From Candidatus Gastranaerophilales bacterium (GTDB lineage Bacteria > Cyanobacteriota > Vampirovibrionia > Gastranaerophilales > Gastranaerophilaceae), in assembly GCA_944325885.1 (NCBI GenBank), contig CALVBT010000001.1, positions 62,001 to 126,000 of the forward strand: a DNA stretch of 64,000 bases, written 5' to 3'. Below, in pieces: positions 44,058-53,564 of this stretch. The translations under genes and the position numbers were made by a program. The notes beneath the pieces were generated by a model, which saw only the letters and a list, made by a program, of their open reading frames with translations, searched no databases and was not told the origin of the DNA. The stretch's first letter is position 1. Each line of letters opens with the position of its first letter.

Positions 44058-45257
44058 ATGACAGAAAAAGTTGTTTATTTGGATAATAATGCCACCACAA
44101 TGGTGGACCCTCAGGTCTTTGAAGCTATGAAACCGTATTTTTGTGAATTGTACGGAAATCCTTCAAGCATGCATGCTTTTGGCGGGCGTATTATGCACGC
44201 TGTTGACAAAGCCAGAGAACAGGTAAAAGAGTTTTTCGGCGCACGTGATGCAAAGGAAATTATCTTCACAGGCTCCGGCTCCGAAGGCGATAATATGGCT
44301 ATCAGAGGCATATTAGAAGCAAATAAAAATAAAAAACATATAATCACAACAAAAATAGAACACCCTGCTGTTTTGAATTTGTTTAAATATTTTGAAAAAC
44401 AGGGATATGATGTTACATATCTGGATGTTGATTCTCAGGGGAATCTTGATTTGAATCAACTGAGCAATGCAGTATGCGAGGACACTGCTATTGTCAGCAT
44501 AATGTATGCAAATAATGAAACGGGTGTTGTTTTGCCTGTTGAAAAAGCAGCAAAAATTGTTAAACAAAAAAATCCAAAAACAAAATTCCATGTGGACGCT
44601 GTTCAGGCAGCAGGCAAAATTCCTTTTGATGTAAAAAATACTGATATTGATTTGATGACAATAGCAGGACACAAAATCCATGCACCAAAAGGCATTGGCG
44701 CGTTGTATGTAAAAACAGGAACCCTTTTACCTGCTTATATTATTGGCGGACATCAGGAGCGCGGAAAACGAGCAGGTACGGAAAATGTACCTTATATCGT
44801 CGGACTGGGCAAAGCTTGTGAACTTGCTCAAGCGGCTATGGATTATGAATTGCATGAGGTAAAAAGACTCCGTGACAAACTTGAGAACGGAATCCTTGAA
44901 AGGGTTTATAATGCCAGTGTAAATGGTTCTACAACAAACCGTGTTCCAAATACAACAAATATCGGATTTAAGTATATTGAAGGCGAGTTGATTTTGCTTC
45001 ATTTAAGCGATCTTGGTATTTGTGCAAGCTCCGGCAGTGCCTGCACCTCAGGCAGTTTGGAACCGAGTCATGTATTGAAAGCAATGGGCGTTCCTTTCGA
45101 ATCTTTACACGGAAGTATTCGTTTCAGCCTAAGCAGATTTACTACGGAAGAAGAAATCGATTATGTCTTGAAAGTTCTTCCGGAAGTTATATTTAAGCTG
45201 AATAAAATATCTCCGTATCAAAAAGAATTGAAAGAACTGGAAGCAAAACACAAATAA
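44058..45257 (+). CDS. nifS: Cysteine desulfurase NifS
   Basis: 399 residues. PLP enzyme motifs: VYLDNNATTMVDPQV, IMYANNETGVVLPVE, HVDAVQAAGKIPFD, TIAGHKIHAPKGIGALYV (Schiff-base Lys) and the mobile catalytic Cys in GICASSGSACTSGSLEPSHV. It takes sulfur from cysteine and passes it to NifU. The ATG is coupled to nifU with an RBS in the nifU end (GAGGTG). The class I short Cys loop (SSGSACTSG) is the IscS/NifS type. Confidence 0.96.
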   Translation: MTEKVVYLDNNATTMVDPQVFEAMKPYFCELYGNPSSMHAFGGRIMHAVDKAREQVKEFFGARDAKEIIFTGSGSEGDNMAIRGILEANKNKKHIITTKIEHPAVLNLFKYFEKQGYDVTYLDVDSQGNLDLNQLSNAVCEDTAIVSIMYANNETGVVLPVEKAAKIVKQKNPKTKFHVDAVQAAGKIPFDVKNTDIDLMTIAGHKIHAPKGIGALYVKTGTLLPAYIIGGHQERGKRAGTENVPYIVGLGKACELAQAAMDYELHEVKRLRDKLENGILERVYNASVNGSTTNRVPNTTNIGFKYIEGELILLHLSDLGICASSGSACTSGSLEPSHVLKAMGVPFESLHGSIRFSLSRFTTEEEIDYVLKVLPEVIFKLNKISPYQKELKELEAKHK

Positions 45258-45347
45258 AAACGGACGATATACTTCATTTGGCTGTTTTTAAATAATAGCA
45301 GTGCATATATTCTTAATAGTAATAAATAAATATTAAGGTACCTTTAT

Positions 45348-46208
45348 ATGCCCCATTTTTTTGTACAATTATTGATTGTTGCTATTGCTGCGGCTGTACG
45401 TCTGTTTACATATAACAGCAGATCATTTAGACTCGGTTCTGCGGGTGATGATTATTATTATCGAAACCGAGGGGTGTTCGGTTGGATAATTGAATTTATA
45501 CAAAAGAGAAACCGTCGTATAACAGCACTTAAAAAAGCACAAAATTATTTGCAGCCTTATGAAAAAATTTTTGGCAATTTGACGCTATCAAACAAATTTT
45601 GTACCCTTACTTTTTATAATAAGGACAAACGTTTTATGTGTTTGAGCAATGTATATGACAATCAGGGCAGAAAAATGATGCTGTATGCATCTGATTTTGC
45701 GCCTATGACGCCGGATGAATATTTTGATATGCTTTGTGATTCTTTTAATTACGGCACAAATTATGCAGTCGTTTATAATTTTTTGCGTTCTATTTCTATA
45801 ATCAATGAATCTGTATACAGCGTCAATCCTGAGGCTCCGGCGAGCGTTGATATTCTGCCTGATGAATCAAAACAGACTGCTGTAAATATAAAAGAAAAAA
45901 ATGATAAAAGAGAAGTAATAGACCTGACTTCTCAGACAAAATCGGCAGCGCAAACGGAAAAACTTACTGACGTAAATAACTGTTCAGAAGCGGAATTGAC
46001 TGCTCTGCCGGGAATAAATGTTGTTTTTGCAAAAAAAGTTATAAATTTTAGGGAAAATGAAAGACCTTTTAAATCTGTAGAAGATTTTATTACTGTTATG
46101 AATATAAAACCTCATTTTGCAAAACAAATACGTAAAATAATTTGTGTAAATAAAGTAAATATGAAAAAAGTTAAAAGGGCTAAGTCAGAGAGGATTATTG
46201 ATATTTAA
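45348..46208 (+). CDS. ComEA-type helix-hairpin-helix protein
   Basis: 286 residues. An N-terminal hydrophobic stretch (FVQLLIVAIAAAVRL) may anchor it. The middle is unfamiliar, with an aromatic-rich region (about 60-165). The C-terminal ~60 residues form a ComEA-like HhH pair: VNNCSEAELTALPGINVVFA and ERPFKSVEDFITVMNIKPHF. Such domains bind DNA non-specifically and occur in DNA-uptake proteins, but this is not a standard ComEA. It overlaps the next gene by one base (TAATG). Confidence 0.8.
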   Translation: MPHFFVQLLIVAIAAAVRLFTYNSRSFRLGSAGDDYYYRNRGVFGWIIEFIQKRNRRITALKKAQNYLQPYEKIFGNLTLSNKFCTLTFYNKDKRFMCLSNVYDNQGRKMMLYASDFAPMTPDEYFDMLCDSFNYGTNYAVVYNFLRSISIINESVYSVNPEAPASVDILPDESKQTAVNIKEKNDKREVIDLTSQTKSAAQTEKLTDVNNCSEAELTALPGINVVFAKKVINFRENERPFKSVEDFITVMNIKPHFAKQIRKIICVNKVNMKKVKRAKSERIIDI

Positions 46209-46813
46209 TGGAAATTAATGTTTTTAAAATATTAAATAAAACAGAGGTGGAAGGTCCGGGGAAGAGGTTCTGTATATGGGTGCAGGGATGCTTGAGAAAA
46301 TGCGAGGGCTGCCACGCAAAAAAAACATGGTCGCACAAGCCAAATAAAATAATGACGGTTGACGAAATTTTTGAACTTATAAAAAAGCAGAAAGATATAG
46401 AAGGTGTTACTTTTCTGGGCGGTGAGCCTTTTGAGCAGGCAGATGCTCTTGGTTTGCTGGCACAAAAGGTGCAATCTCTGGGGTTGTCTGTGATGACTTT
46501 CACCGGTGCGCTTTTAGAAGATTTAAAATACTGTAAAGACAAAGGGTTTGATTTACTGTTGGCTCATACGGATTTGCTTGTGGACGGCCATTTTGACAGT
46601 AATCAATTTGATTTGTCCCGTCCGTGGGTTGGTTCAAAAAATCAGAGGTATCATTTTTTGACGGATAGATATTCTATAGACGATATCAACAAATATAAAA
46701 ACAAGCTCGAAATCCGGATTGATAAAAACGGTTTTTTATTCGTCAACGGGATGGCTGATTTTGACAAAATAGAGAATGACCTTTGTTTACAGGTACCGGA
46801 AATTAAAGTATAA
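46208..46813 (+). CDS. Radical-SAM activating enzyme-like protein (NrdG family)
   Basis: 201 residues. The cluster motif CLRKCEGCH (CxxxCxxC) sits in the N-terminal third (FCIWVQGCLRKCEGCHAKKT), followed by VTFLGGEPFEQADALGLLA, the GGE SAM-binding motif. The size and motif fit the anaerobic ribonucleotide reductase-activating/glycyl-radical activase group, though no nrdD is adjacent. It is coupled to the HhH gene upstream and lies 24 bases before the Ycf46 ATPase gene. Activated partner unknown. Confidence 0.85.
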   Translation: MEINVFKILNKTEVEGPGKRFCIWVQGCLRKCEGCHAKKTWSHKPNKIMTVDEIFELIKKQKDIEGVTFLGGEPFEQADALGLLAQKVQSLGLSVMTFTGALLEDLKYCKDKGFDLLLAHTDLLVDGHFDSNQFDLSRPWVGSKNQRYHFLTDRYSIDDINKYKNKLEIRIDKNGFLFVNGMADFDKIENDLCLQVPEIKV

Positions 46814-46837
46814 TCGTACATAATTTGTGGAGTGAAT

Positions 46838-48466
46838 ATGTTGTTAGTAAAAAAAATATCAAATTTAATCAGAGCAAGGTTCCCTTATATATATATGACT
46901 ACTTATGAAGAAGATAGAGCAACTTCTTTAATCAAAAAAATAGCACGTGAACCCAAACTCGTAAAAATACCCAGAGAAGTCTATATCTGGACTCAGACAA
47001 ACGGTTTTGTTAATGAAGAAACGGAAAAATTTGTTACTAATACGGAAAATCCCCTAAAGGCGCTGGACTTTGTACAGAACCATGAAAAAGATTCCGTATT
47101 TATTTTTTACGATATGCATGTTTTCTTTGGTGTAAAGAACAGGAATCCTGATTTTGAACTGGTTAGAAAACTTAGAGATTTGCTGCCTTTTTTGAAGACA
47201 GGTCAGGCTCGAAAAAATGTGTTTTTTATTTCGCCTGAGCTTGTTATTCCGGAAACTCTTCAAAAAGATATGACAATATGCAATTTCCCTCTGCCTACTA
47301 TGGAAGAGATAAAGAAAAAATTGGATTCTATGATTTTGCAAAATAAGTCTGTAAAATCAGATACTTTGACGGAAGACGATAAAGAAAAACTGTGCAAAGC
47401 CGCACTCGGTCTGACTCTGCAGGAAACAGAAAATGCATTTGCCCTTGCAATGGTAAATGATGCAAAAATTACCGTTGATGATATAAAAATCATTATGGAA
47501 GAAAAAATGCAGGTTATAAAAAAGACCGGTATTCTTGAGTTTGTGCAGTCAGACTTAAATATATATGATATCGGCGGTCTTGATAATTTAAAAAGCTGGC
47601 TGAAAAAGAGAAACAATTCTTGGTCGGAAAAAGCTAAAAAATATTGCCTGCCTGCACCTAAAGGGGTTCTTATTACCGGTGTTCCTGGCTGCGGAAAGAG
47701 CCTTACTGCAAAAGCAATGAGCCAGATTTGGAAACTACCTTTGCTCAGATTGGATTTGGGCAAAATTTTTAGCGGACTAGTCGGAAGCTCTGAAGAAAAT
47801 ATGCGCCGTGCAATTGCTACTGCAGAGGCAGTTGCTCCCTCTATACTGTGGGTTGATGAGATAGAAAAGGGCCTGAGCGGTGTAAATTCCAGCAATGACA
47901 GCGGTGTTTCTTCAAGGATTTTCGGGCAGTTTTTAACTTGGATGCAGGAAAAAGAAGCACCGGTCTTTGTTATTGCTACTGCTAACAATATTCATAATCT
48001 GCCTCCGGAGCTGCTTAGAAAAGGCAGGTTCGATGAAATTTTCTTTGTTGATATTCCTACTGTGAATGAAAGAAAAGAAATCTTTAAACTCCATTTGACA
48101 AAAAGGTTGAAGAATCCAGAGATTTCTTCTCAGATAAATCTTGATGATGCTCTGATAACAAAACTGGCGGAAATGACAGAAGGGTTTATCGGTGCAGAAA
48201 TTGAGCAGGTAGTTATTTCTGCTCTATATGAGGCGTTTTTTGAAAATCGTGCTTTGGAATTTAAAGATTTGGAAAAAACAATTAAAAATACAGTGCCTTT
48301 GTCCACGACCCAGAAGGAGCAGATTCTTTCTCTTCGTCAATGGGCAAATGTACGTGCTGTTGCAGCAACCAAAAAAGAAGACTTGTCACAGTATAAAGAC
48401 ACTGCAGCGGCAGAAGATATTAATAATATAGAAAAGTCACGTGGTGGCAGAGCTTTAGATTTTTAG
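46838..48466 (+). CDS. ycf46: Ycf46-type AAA ATPase
   Basis: 542 residues from the ATG at 46838 (GGAG 6 bases upstream; a GTG two codons earlier has no RBS). The N-terminal region [20 protein letters not shown] is typical of Ycf46. The AAA module has Walker A GVPGCGKS (281-288), Walker B ILWVDEI (336-342), [20 protein letters not shown] and a C-terminal lid. Cyanobacterial Ycf46 has been linked to inorganic carbon use; that role is unlikely in a non-photosynthetic cell. It heads a conserved run with DUF1257 and DUF2997 genes. Confidence 0.92.
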   Translation: MLLVKKISNLIRARFPYIYMTTYEEDRATSLIKKIAREPKLVKIPREVYIWTQTNGFVNEETEKFVTNTENPLKALDFVQNHEKDSVFIFYDMHVFFGVKNRNPDFELVRKLRDLLPFLKTGQARKNVFFISPELVIPETLQKDMTICNFPLPTMEEIKKKLDSMILQNKSVKSDTLTEDDKEKLCKAALGLTLQETENAFALAMVNDAKITVDDIKIIMEEKMQVIKKTGILEFVQSDLNIYDIGGLDNLKSWLKKRNNSWSEKAKKYCLPAPKGVLITGVPGCGKSLTAKAMSQIWKLPLLRLDLGKIFSGLVGSSEENMRRAIATAEAVAPSILWVDEIEKGLSGVNSSNDSGVSSRIFGQFLTWMQEKEAPVFVIATANNIHNLPPELLRKGRFDEIFFVDIPTVNERKEIFKLHLTKRLKNPEISSQINLDDALITKLAEMTEGFIGAEIEQVVISALYEAFFENRALEFKDLEKTIKNTVPLSTTQKEQILSLRQWANVRAVAATKKEDLSQYKDTAAAEDINNIEKSRGGRALDF

Positions 48467-48475
48467 GAGAACGAT

Positions 48476-49015
48476 ATGTCCTGTACAATTAGTGCATTAC
48501 CTTTTCTTTTACTTTTTTCGGCATTGACTGCAGCTGCAGACAATTCAGCTTCTTCCCGTGTAATTAATAATGAAGAAATCGAAAGAAAAATGCAGGCTCA
48601 CATAAACAGTGTTCAGGGAGAGGCAGCGGAAGAGCTTACTCCGGTTCAGCTTGCACAATTAAAAAGAGAATACAAAACCGTATTTATGGACAAGGATGTT
48701 TTGATAAAAACTCTTGAAGAATACGGTCTTATTGATTTTACTCAAGACGGTGAAACAATAAGCGCAAGAGTGGATAATTTTAATATGATTTTCTACAGAC
48801 AGGAGCTTACACAGCCTTATTATCTTCGTGTTTACAGCGTGACGAGCTGTGATGAAGCGACTCTGATTAATGATTTGAATACAGAGTATGCTCTCAATGT
48901 TCAGGAAGAAACTTATATGAAAATAAAAGAACGAATCTCAAATAAGAATTTAAAAATTGATAATGAAGAAATTCTTGAGGATGATTCTATTGTTTTGACA
49001 ATAAATATTGATTAA
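48476..49015 (+). CDS. DUF1257 (Ycf35-like) protein
   Basis: 179 residues. The N-terminal ~65 residues are Ala/Glu-rich and unlike the family. From about residue 68 the sequence follows DUF1257/Ycf35: KTVFMDKDVLIKTLEEYGLI, DNFNMIFYRQELTQPYYLRV and LNTEYALNVQEETYMKIKE. Ycf35 is conserved in cyanobacteria and plastids with unknown function. An AGGAG precedes the ATG. It sits 9 bases after ycf46 and 20 bases before a DUF2997 gene, the conserved neighbour order. Confidence 0.82.
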   Translation: MSCTISALPFLLLFSALTAAADNSASSRVINNEEIERKMQAHINSVQGEAAEELTPVQLAQLKREYKTVFMDKDVLIKTLEEYGLIDFTQDGETISARVDNFNMIFYRQELTQPYYLRVYSVTSCDEATLINDLNTEYALNVQEETYMKIKERISNKNLKIDNEEILEDDSIVLTINID

Positions 49016-49035
49016 TCTTTTAAGGAAAAATTATT

Positions 49036-49245
49036 ATGGCAGAAAAACAGATAAAAATAAAACTATTACCTGACGGCACAGTGCAGATGCATACAGAAGG
49101 CATCAAGGGCAAAAGTTGTATTGATTATGCAAAAATGCTGGAAGAAATCGCTGATGTAAAAATCACATCTCAAGAGTTTACTCCTGAGTATTATGAATCA
49201 GAAATTTATGAAACTCAGGACAATAATTTGTATAACAGAGAATAA
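49036..49245 (+). CDS. DUF2997 small protein
   Basis: 69 residues. IKIKLLPDGTVQMHTEGIKG followed by KSCIDYAKMLEEI and FTPEYYESE matches the DUF2997 pattern (pdG...gikGksC...E...tpEyy). DUF2997 genes are normally next to DUF1257, supporting both calls. The conserved Cys-containing turn might bind a cofactor or partner. An AAGGA RBS precedes the ATG and a strong terminator follows. Confidence 0.85.
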   Translation: MAEKQIKIKLLPDGTVQMHTEGIKGKSCIDYAKMLEEIADVKITSQEFTPEYYESEIYETQDNNLYNRE

Positions 49246-49278
49246 TTTATCCTGTCAGGTAATTGAAAAGTATCCGAT

Positions 49279-49315
49279 AAAAAGCCCTGCCTTTTTTTGT
49301 TTGGCAGGGCTTTTT
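49279..49315. terminator. Bidirectional terminator between DUF2997 and the NHL gene
   Basis: A 13-base stem AAAAAGCCCTGCC/GGCAGGGCTTTTT (49279-49291 / 49303-49315) with an 11-base loop serves both convergent transcripts. Confidence 0.92.
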
Positions 49316-49334
49316 GATTTTTATTTGTAATTGA

Positions 49335-50177
49335 TTAGTACAATTTGTATTTGATAACAGTATTGTTACCCTGTTCTGTAATGTACATATAATTACCTTT
49401 GATAATCAGGTAATACGGGTTTGTGATTTTTGTCATAAATGTATAAACCTGACCGGCTTTGTTGATTTTTAAGATGTTGTTTTTTGCGTAGTTCGCAACA
49501 TACAGGTTGTCCATAGAGTCAAAAGCAAGACCTATAGGGCCGCCCAGCTGAGGAGCTTTTGAATAAAGCTGTGTTTGGCCGTTAGGCATAATTTTGTAGA
49601 TACTGTTGTCTGTGTAGCTTGCTACATACAAAATGCCTCTTGAGTCCATAGCAAGACCTGTCGGGCCGGAAAATTTGTCAACAACACTTCTGTATGCATC
49701 GTTTGCTGTATTTACATTGGCAAGAGCATTTTTTGCAGCAGCTTTTTGAGATGCTACAACTATCTGATTTTTAAGGTTTTTAGCTTTGCTGTAGAGGTCG
49801 TCTTTTTCATTTATTTTTGTTATGTAGAACAAAGCTCTTTCATAGTTGTTGAGTTTGTAATATAGTTCTGCCAGTTTTAAGACAGTTTCTTTATCATTCG
49901 GGTCAAGCTGGTTTATCTTGGAATAGCAAGAAATTGCAGACTGGTAGCTTTTTAAATATTCAAACAAAGCACCCATATTGTAATATGCATCTACAAAATC
50001 AGGGTCTTTTGCAACAGCCTGTTTGAAAGAGTCAATTGCTTTTCCGTATTCGCCTCTTGAATAATAATCAAGACCTTCGTTGTAATACATAGCACCTTCT
50101 GTTGAATAAGCAAAAGTTGCATTTGCACCTGCACCGAGTAAAAGGGTTAAACCTAATAAAATAAATAATTTTTTCAT
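49335..50177 (-). CDS. Exported TPR and NHL-repeat protein
   Basis: 280 residues. A signal peptide (KKLFILLGLTLLLGAGANAT) is followed by TPR repeats (YYNEGLDYYSRGEYGKAIDS, AYYNMGALFEYLKSYQSAIS, LKLAELYYKLNNYERALFYI). The C-terminal half has NHL/beta-propeller repeats (GPTGLAMDSRGILYVASYTD, GPIGLAFDSMDNLYVANYAK). This combination suggests an envelope protein-interaction module. GGAGAG precedes the ATG. It is 20 bases upstream of nothing on its strand, but lies just downstream of gatA and may be cotranscribed with it. Confidence 0.85.
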   Translation of the reverse strand: MKKLFILLGLTLLLGAGANATFAYSTEGAMYYNEGLDYYSRGEYGKAIDSFKQAVAKDPDFVDAYYNMGALFEYLKSYQSAISCYSKINQLDPNDKETVLKLAELYYKLNNYERALFYITKINEKDDLYSKAKNLKNQIVVASQKAAAKNALANVNTANDAYRSVVDKFSGPTGLAMDSRGILYVASYTDNSIYKIMPNGQTQLYSKAPQLGGPIGLAFDSMDNLYVANYAKNNILKINKAGQVYTFMTKITNPYYLIIKGNYMYITEQGNNTVIKYKLY

Positions 50178-50197
50178 ATTCTCTCCAATTCTACTTC

Positions 50198-51661
50198 TTA
50201 AAGATTGGGTTGTCTTTGATTGTCTTTGACTGCCTGCTCAAAATTATAAGCCATATTGAACAATTTTTCTTCTTTTAATACAGGCGCAAGAATTTGAAGC
50301 CCGATAGGCATTCCGTCAGAATCATATCCGCAAGGCAGGCTCATGCCCGGAATTCCGGCGAGGTTTGCACTGATTGTTCCGATGTCTGTCAGATACATGC
50401 TGAGAGGGTCTTCTACTTTAGAACCTATTTCAAAAGCTGTATTCGGACATGTCGGAGAAATCAGGATATCAACTTTTTCAAAAGCTTTGTCAAAATCGTT
50501 TTTGATTAATCTTCTTAACTGCTGTGCTTTTTTGTAATAAGCATCATAGTATCCTGCACTCAGAGCGTATGTTCCGAGCATAATTCTTCTTTTTACTTCA
50601 TCGCCAAAGCCTTCTGCTCTGGTTTTTGTGTACATTTCAAGAAGATTTTTTGCATCTTTTGTTCTGTGGCCGTATTTTACACCGTCAAATCTTGCAAGGT
50701 TAGAGCTGGCTTCTGCTGTTGCAAGGATGTAATAAACGCCTATAGAATATTTTAAAAGCGGCAATGAAATTTCTACAATTTCGGCACCGAGATTTTTGTA
50801 AGTCGAAATAGCATCTTCCACTGCTTTTTTTACATCAGCAGAAACGCCTTCACCCAGCAATTCTTTAATTACACCTACTTTTGCACCTTTTATGTCCTGT
50901 GTCAGAGCTTTGCTAAATTCCGGTACGGGAATATCCAGTGAAGTAGAGTCGTGTGTATCGTGGCCGCTAATTGCTTCTAACAGCAATGCACAATCTTCTA
51001 CGCTTCTTGCAAAGGGACCAATCTGGTCTAAAGAAGAAGCAAACGCAATCAATCCGTATCTGGAAACTCTTCCGTAGGTCGGTTTCATACCGACAATACC
51101 GCAGAAACTAGCCGGCAGACGGATACTTCCGCCTGTGTCAGACCCGAGAGAGATTGTTGCTTCATAACCTGCAACAGATGCTGCAGAACCGCCGGAGCTG
51201 CCGCCGGGGACTTTGTTTGTGTCCCAGGGGTTTCTTGTTATTTTAAATGCAGAGTTTTCTGTTGAAGAACCCATTGCAAATTCGTCAAGGTTAACCTTTC
51301 CCAAAATCGGGATAAGATTTTCTTTTAACTTTGTTACAACAGTTGCATCATAAGGAGAAACAAAGTTTTCCAGTATTTTGCTTGAGGCTGTTGTTTTTGT
51401 GTCTTTTAAATTTATGTTGTCTTTTAATGCAAGCGGAATACCTGCCAGCGGGGGCAGTTTTTCGCCTGCTGCTATTTTTTTGTCAACTTCTTTTGCTGTT
51501 GCGAGTGCCTGTTCTTTGCATAAAGAATTGAACGCACCGAGTTTGCCGTCAACTTCTTCTATTCTTTCGTATTCGGCATTAACAAGATCTACCGCAGAGA
51601 TTTCTTTGTTTAAAAGAGCTGCACGCTGTTCTTTTGCGGTTTGTTTTAATAATTCCTTCAT
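50198..51661 (-). CDS. gatA: Asp/Glu-tRNA amidotransferase subunit A
   Basis: 487 residues. The amidase signature is intact: [10 protein letters not shown] (Lys of the triad), [37 protein letters not shown] (cis-Ser and nucleophile Ser), and [14 protein letters not shown]. GatA liberates ammonia from glutamine for transamidation of misacylated Glu-tRNA(Gln)/Asp-tRNA(Asn). gatB and gatC are not adjacent. Upstream of the exported NHL gene on the same strand (20 bases between), so they may share a transcript. Confidence 0.95.
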   Translation of the reverse strand: MKELLKQTAKEQRAALLNKEISAVDLVNAEYERIEEVDGKLGAFNSLCKEQALATAKEVDKKIAAGEKLPPLAGIPLALKDNINLKDTKTTASSKILENFVSPYDATVVTKLKENLIPILGKVNLDEFAMGSSTENSAFKITRNPWDTNKVPGGSSGGSAASVAGYEATISLGSDTGGSIRLPASFCGIVGMKPTYGRVSRYGLIAFASSLDQIGPFARSVEDCALLLEAISGHDTHDSTSLDIPVPEFSKALTQDIKGAKVGVIKELLGEGVSADVKKAVEDAISTYKNLGAEIVEISLPLLKYSIGVYYILATAEASSNLARFDGVKYGHRTKDAKNLLEMYTKTRAEGFGDEVKRRIMLGTYALSAGYYDAYYKKAQQLRRLIKNDFDKAFEKVDILISPTCPNTAFEIGSKVEDPLSMYLTDIGTISANLAGIPGMSLPCGYDSDGMPIGLQILAPVLKEEKLFNMAYNFEQAVKDNQRQPNL

Positions 51662-51858
51662 ACTTCTCTATATTTGCCTCTGTTTACTATTTTCAAATTT
51701 TAATTATATGAATAATTATACTTCAAAAATAAGTTAGTGTTTAAGGTATACGATATTTTTACATTAATTGTAAATAAATGTTAAAATCTCATTCAAAATC
51801 TTAAAGAACATCTCTAAATATTCCGATAAATATAATGTAACAAAAGGAGTATTATCTT

Positions 51859-52530
51859 ATGGGAATGTCTGCTTCACAGGCACGCTATCTATGTCTGACT
51901 GCAAGAAAGAATAACGTAGAATTTCAAATACAACAATTGACCCAGCAAAAGTTAATGTTGGCAAACCAGATTGATACAGAGGCAAATCTGTGGAGCGATG
52001 GCATGAATATCCAGCATCTTTATTATGATCCAAATGGATCTGGCTCTGCTACTACTGATTTACCAAGATTGAGCTATCAAATTGTTACGGGCAATGAAGA
52101 AGGCCAGCTCGGTATGAAGGTAAGAGATTCTTACGGCAGAGAAGTTGTTACAGAACTCCCGGATCCGCTGCCGGAAGGAAAAACAGTTGCCGATTACGTG
52201 GTAGAGCCTTATGCTACTCAGGCTGATTATTTTGAAAACAACCTGAAAACAGGCAACTGGTTTATTCAACAATACACCCAAGAAGGCAACTGGGCTGATG
52301 TTTCTATAGCCGGCTCTTCCTTTATTTATCAGGGTGTTGACGAAGGCGATTATAAAATTGCTAATGCTGAATATGATGCTACCGTAGAAAAATTGGAACG
52401 TATTGACAAGAAATTCGATACTCAGATTCAGCAGCTTTCTACTGAACAAAAAGCTATAGAAACAGAAATGGATTCTGTTAAAAAAGTTATTGATAAAAAC
52501 ATTGAAGAAACATTTAAAACTTTCGGTTAA
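51859..52530 (+). CDS. Conserved-ends protein, copy 2 (MGxxASQAR family)
   Basis: 223 residues. The N-terminus MGMSASQARYLCLTARKNNV EFQIQQLTQQ and C-terminal coiled coil ending EIDSVKKV-like MDSVKKVIDKNIEETFKTFG match the protein at 35540-36289 at both ends, but the middle (about 50-165) differs in sequence and length. It is encoded alone, with AAGGAG and a TATAAT (51834-51839) just before it. Variable middle between constant helical ends suggests an assembled or surface-exposed structure. No export signal is visible. Confidence 0.7.
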   Translation: MGMSASQARYLCLTARKNNVEFQIQQLTQQKLMLANQIDTEANLWSDGMNIQHLYYDPNGSGSATTDLPRLSYQIVTGNEEGQLGMKVRDSYGREVVTELPDPLPEGKTVADYVVEPYATQADYFENNLKTGNWFIQQYTQEGNWADVSIAGSSFIYQGVDEGDYKIANAEYDATVEKLERIDKKFDTQIQQLSTEQKAIETEMDSVKKVIDKNIEETFKTFG

Positions 52531-52553
52531 TCCCTATAGTTTTTTATGAGTTG

Positions 52554-53558
52554 TCACACTGTTTGTTTTAAGTTTTTTATCCATTCACCAACAGCATCGC
52601 ACAATACATATTCACCGACCTGACGGTTTGTTTCTGTAAGAACTTTTTTGTTTAATGCTTTATCAAGGAGATTTATGTCAGTTTTGTTTTTATTAATCCA
52701 ATCCAACTTAATCATTGTTTCGATGGCTATTATGCTTCTGGCTCTCATATCAGCAGCCGTCAATTTTACGGTAAGAACTTCTTTTGTCCGTGTGTTAGTT
52801 ATGCACAATATGCCTCCGGCTCCGGCTTTTGCAATCAGGTCTTGATTGAGTTCCATAATTTGAGTGTCAGGTCTGTCTTTTCCGCCGATAAGATATGGAT
52901 TGTGCTGAATTGAATTCTTTATATCAGGATATTCTTCAGTGCAAAATAAATTGTAAAAACCTCTGGTTAATCCCTCGAGAGAAGTCGCCCAGATAGGTGC
53001 GCCGCATCCGTCTAAGGTAGCAGGCAGTTCGGTTTCTTCTTCGCAAAGGGTTTGTATTTTTTTGTAAATCATTTGCTGAAGCGGGTGATTTATATCAAGA
53101 TAATTTTTTGTATCCCAGCCCATTTGTCTGCATATAGCCAGCATAAGAGTATGTTTGCCTGAACAGTTGTTGTGCAGAGGCGAATAAACTTCAAATTTTT
53201 TCTGCTCTTCTTTATTCAAAGGCTCAATCGCCGGACAGAGCAGGTCTTTTTCCGTAAGGTTTGCTTTTTTTAATATGCCTCTTAAAATTTCAAGATGGAC
53301 AGGTTCTCCTGTATGAGAAGCACAGCAGACCGCTATTTCTTTTTCTGACAGATTATAATAATCTTTTGTTCTTAAGTCCTGTATAATACTCGCCTGCAGA
53401 GGCTTTGCACAGGAACGATGAAAAAACGGATAACGCTGAGTTTCTCCGTAGCTGTGTATATTTTTGTTTTTATCGCAAAAAATTATATAGCCGTAAAACT
53501 CGAGTTCAACAAGGCTGTTACGTATTTCTTGTAATAAAATGGCGGATTTTAATTTCAT
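52554..53558 (-). CDS. Asparaginase II family protein
   Basis: 334 residues. YFLSEKEIAVCCASHTGEP-like sequence (NLSEKEIAVCCASHTGEPVH), NNCSGKHTLMLAICRQMGWD and LDGCGAPIWATSLEGLTRGF are signatures of PF06089, the Rhizobium-type L-asparaginase II, unrelated to EcAII. It hydrolyses asparagine to aspartate and ammonium, probably in the cytoplasm as no signal peptide is seen. It follows the 53565-54359 gene by 6 bases on the same strand. Confidence 0.88.
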   Translation of the reverse strand: MKLKSAILLQEIRNSLVELEFYGYIIFCDKNKNIHSYGETQRYPFFHRSCAKPLQASIIQDLRTKDYYNLSEKEIAVCCASHTGEPVHLEILRGILKKANLTEKDLLCPAIEPLNKEEQKKFEVYSPLHNNCSGKHTLMLAICRQMGWDTKNYLDINHPLQQMIYKKIQTLCEEETELPATLDGCGAPIWATSLEGLTRGFYNLFCTEEYPDIKNSIQHNPYLIGGKDRPDTQIMELNQDLIAKAGAGGILCITNTRTKEVLTVKLTAADMRARSIIAIETMIKLDWINKNKTDINLLDKALNKKVLTETNRQVGEYVLCDAVGEWIKNLKQTV

Positions 53559-53564
53559 AATCTG

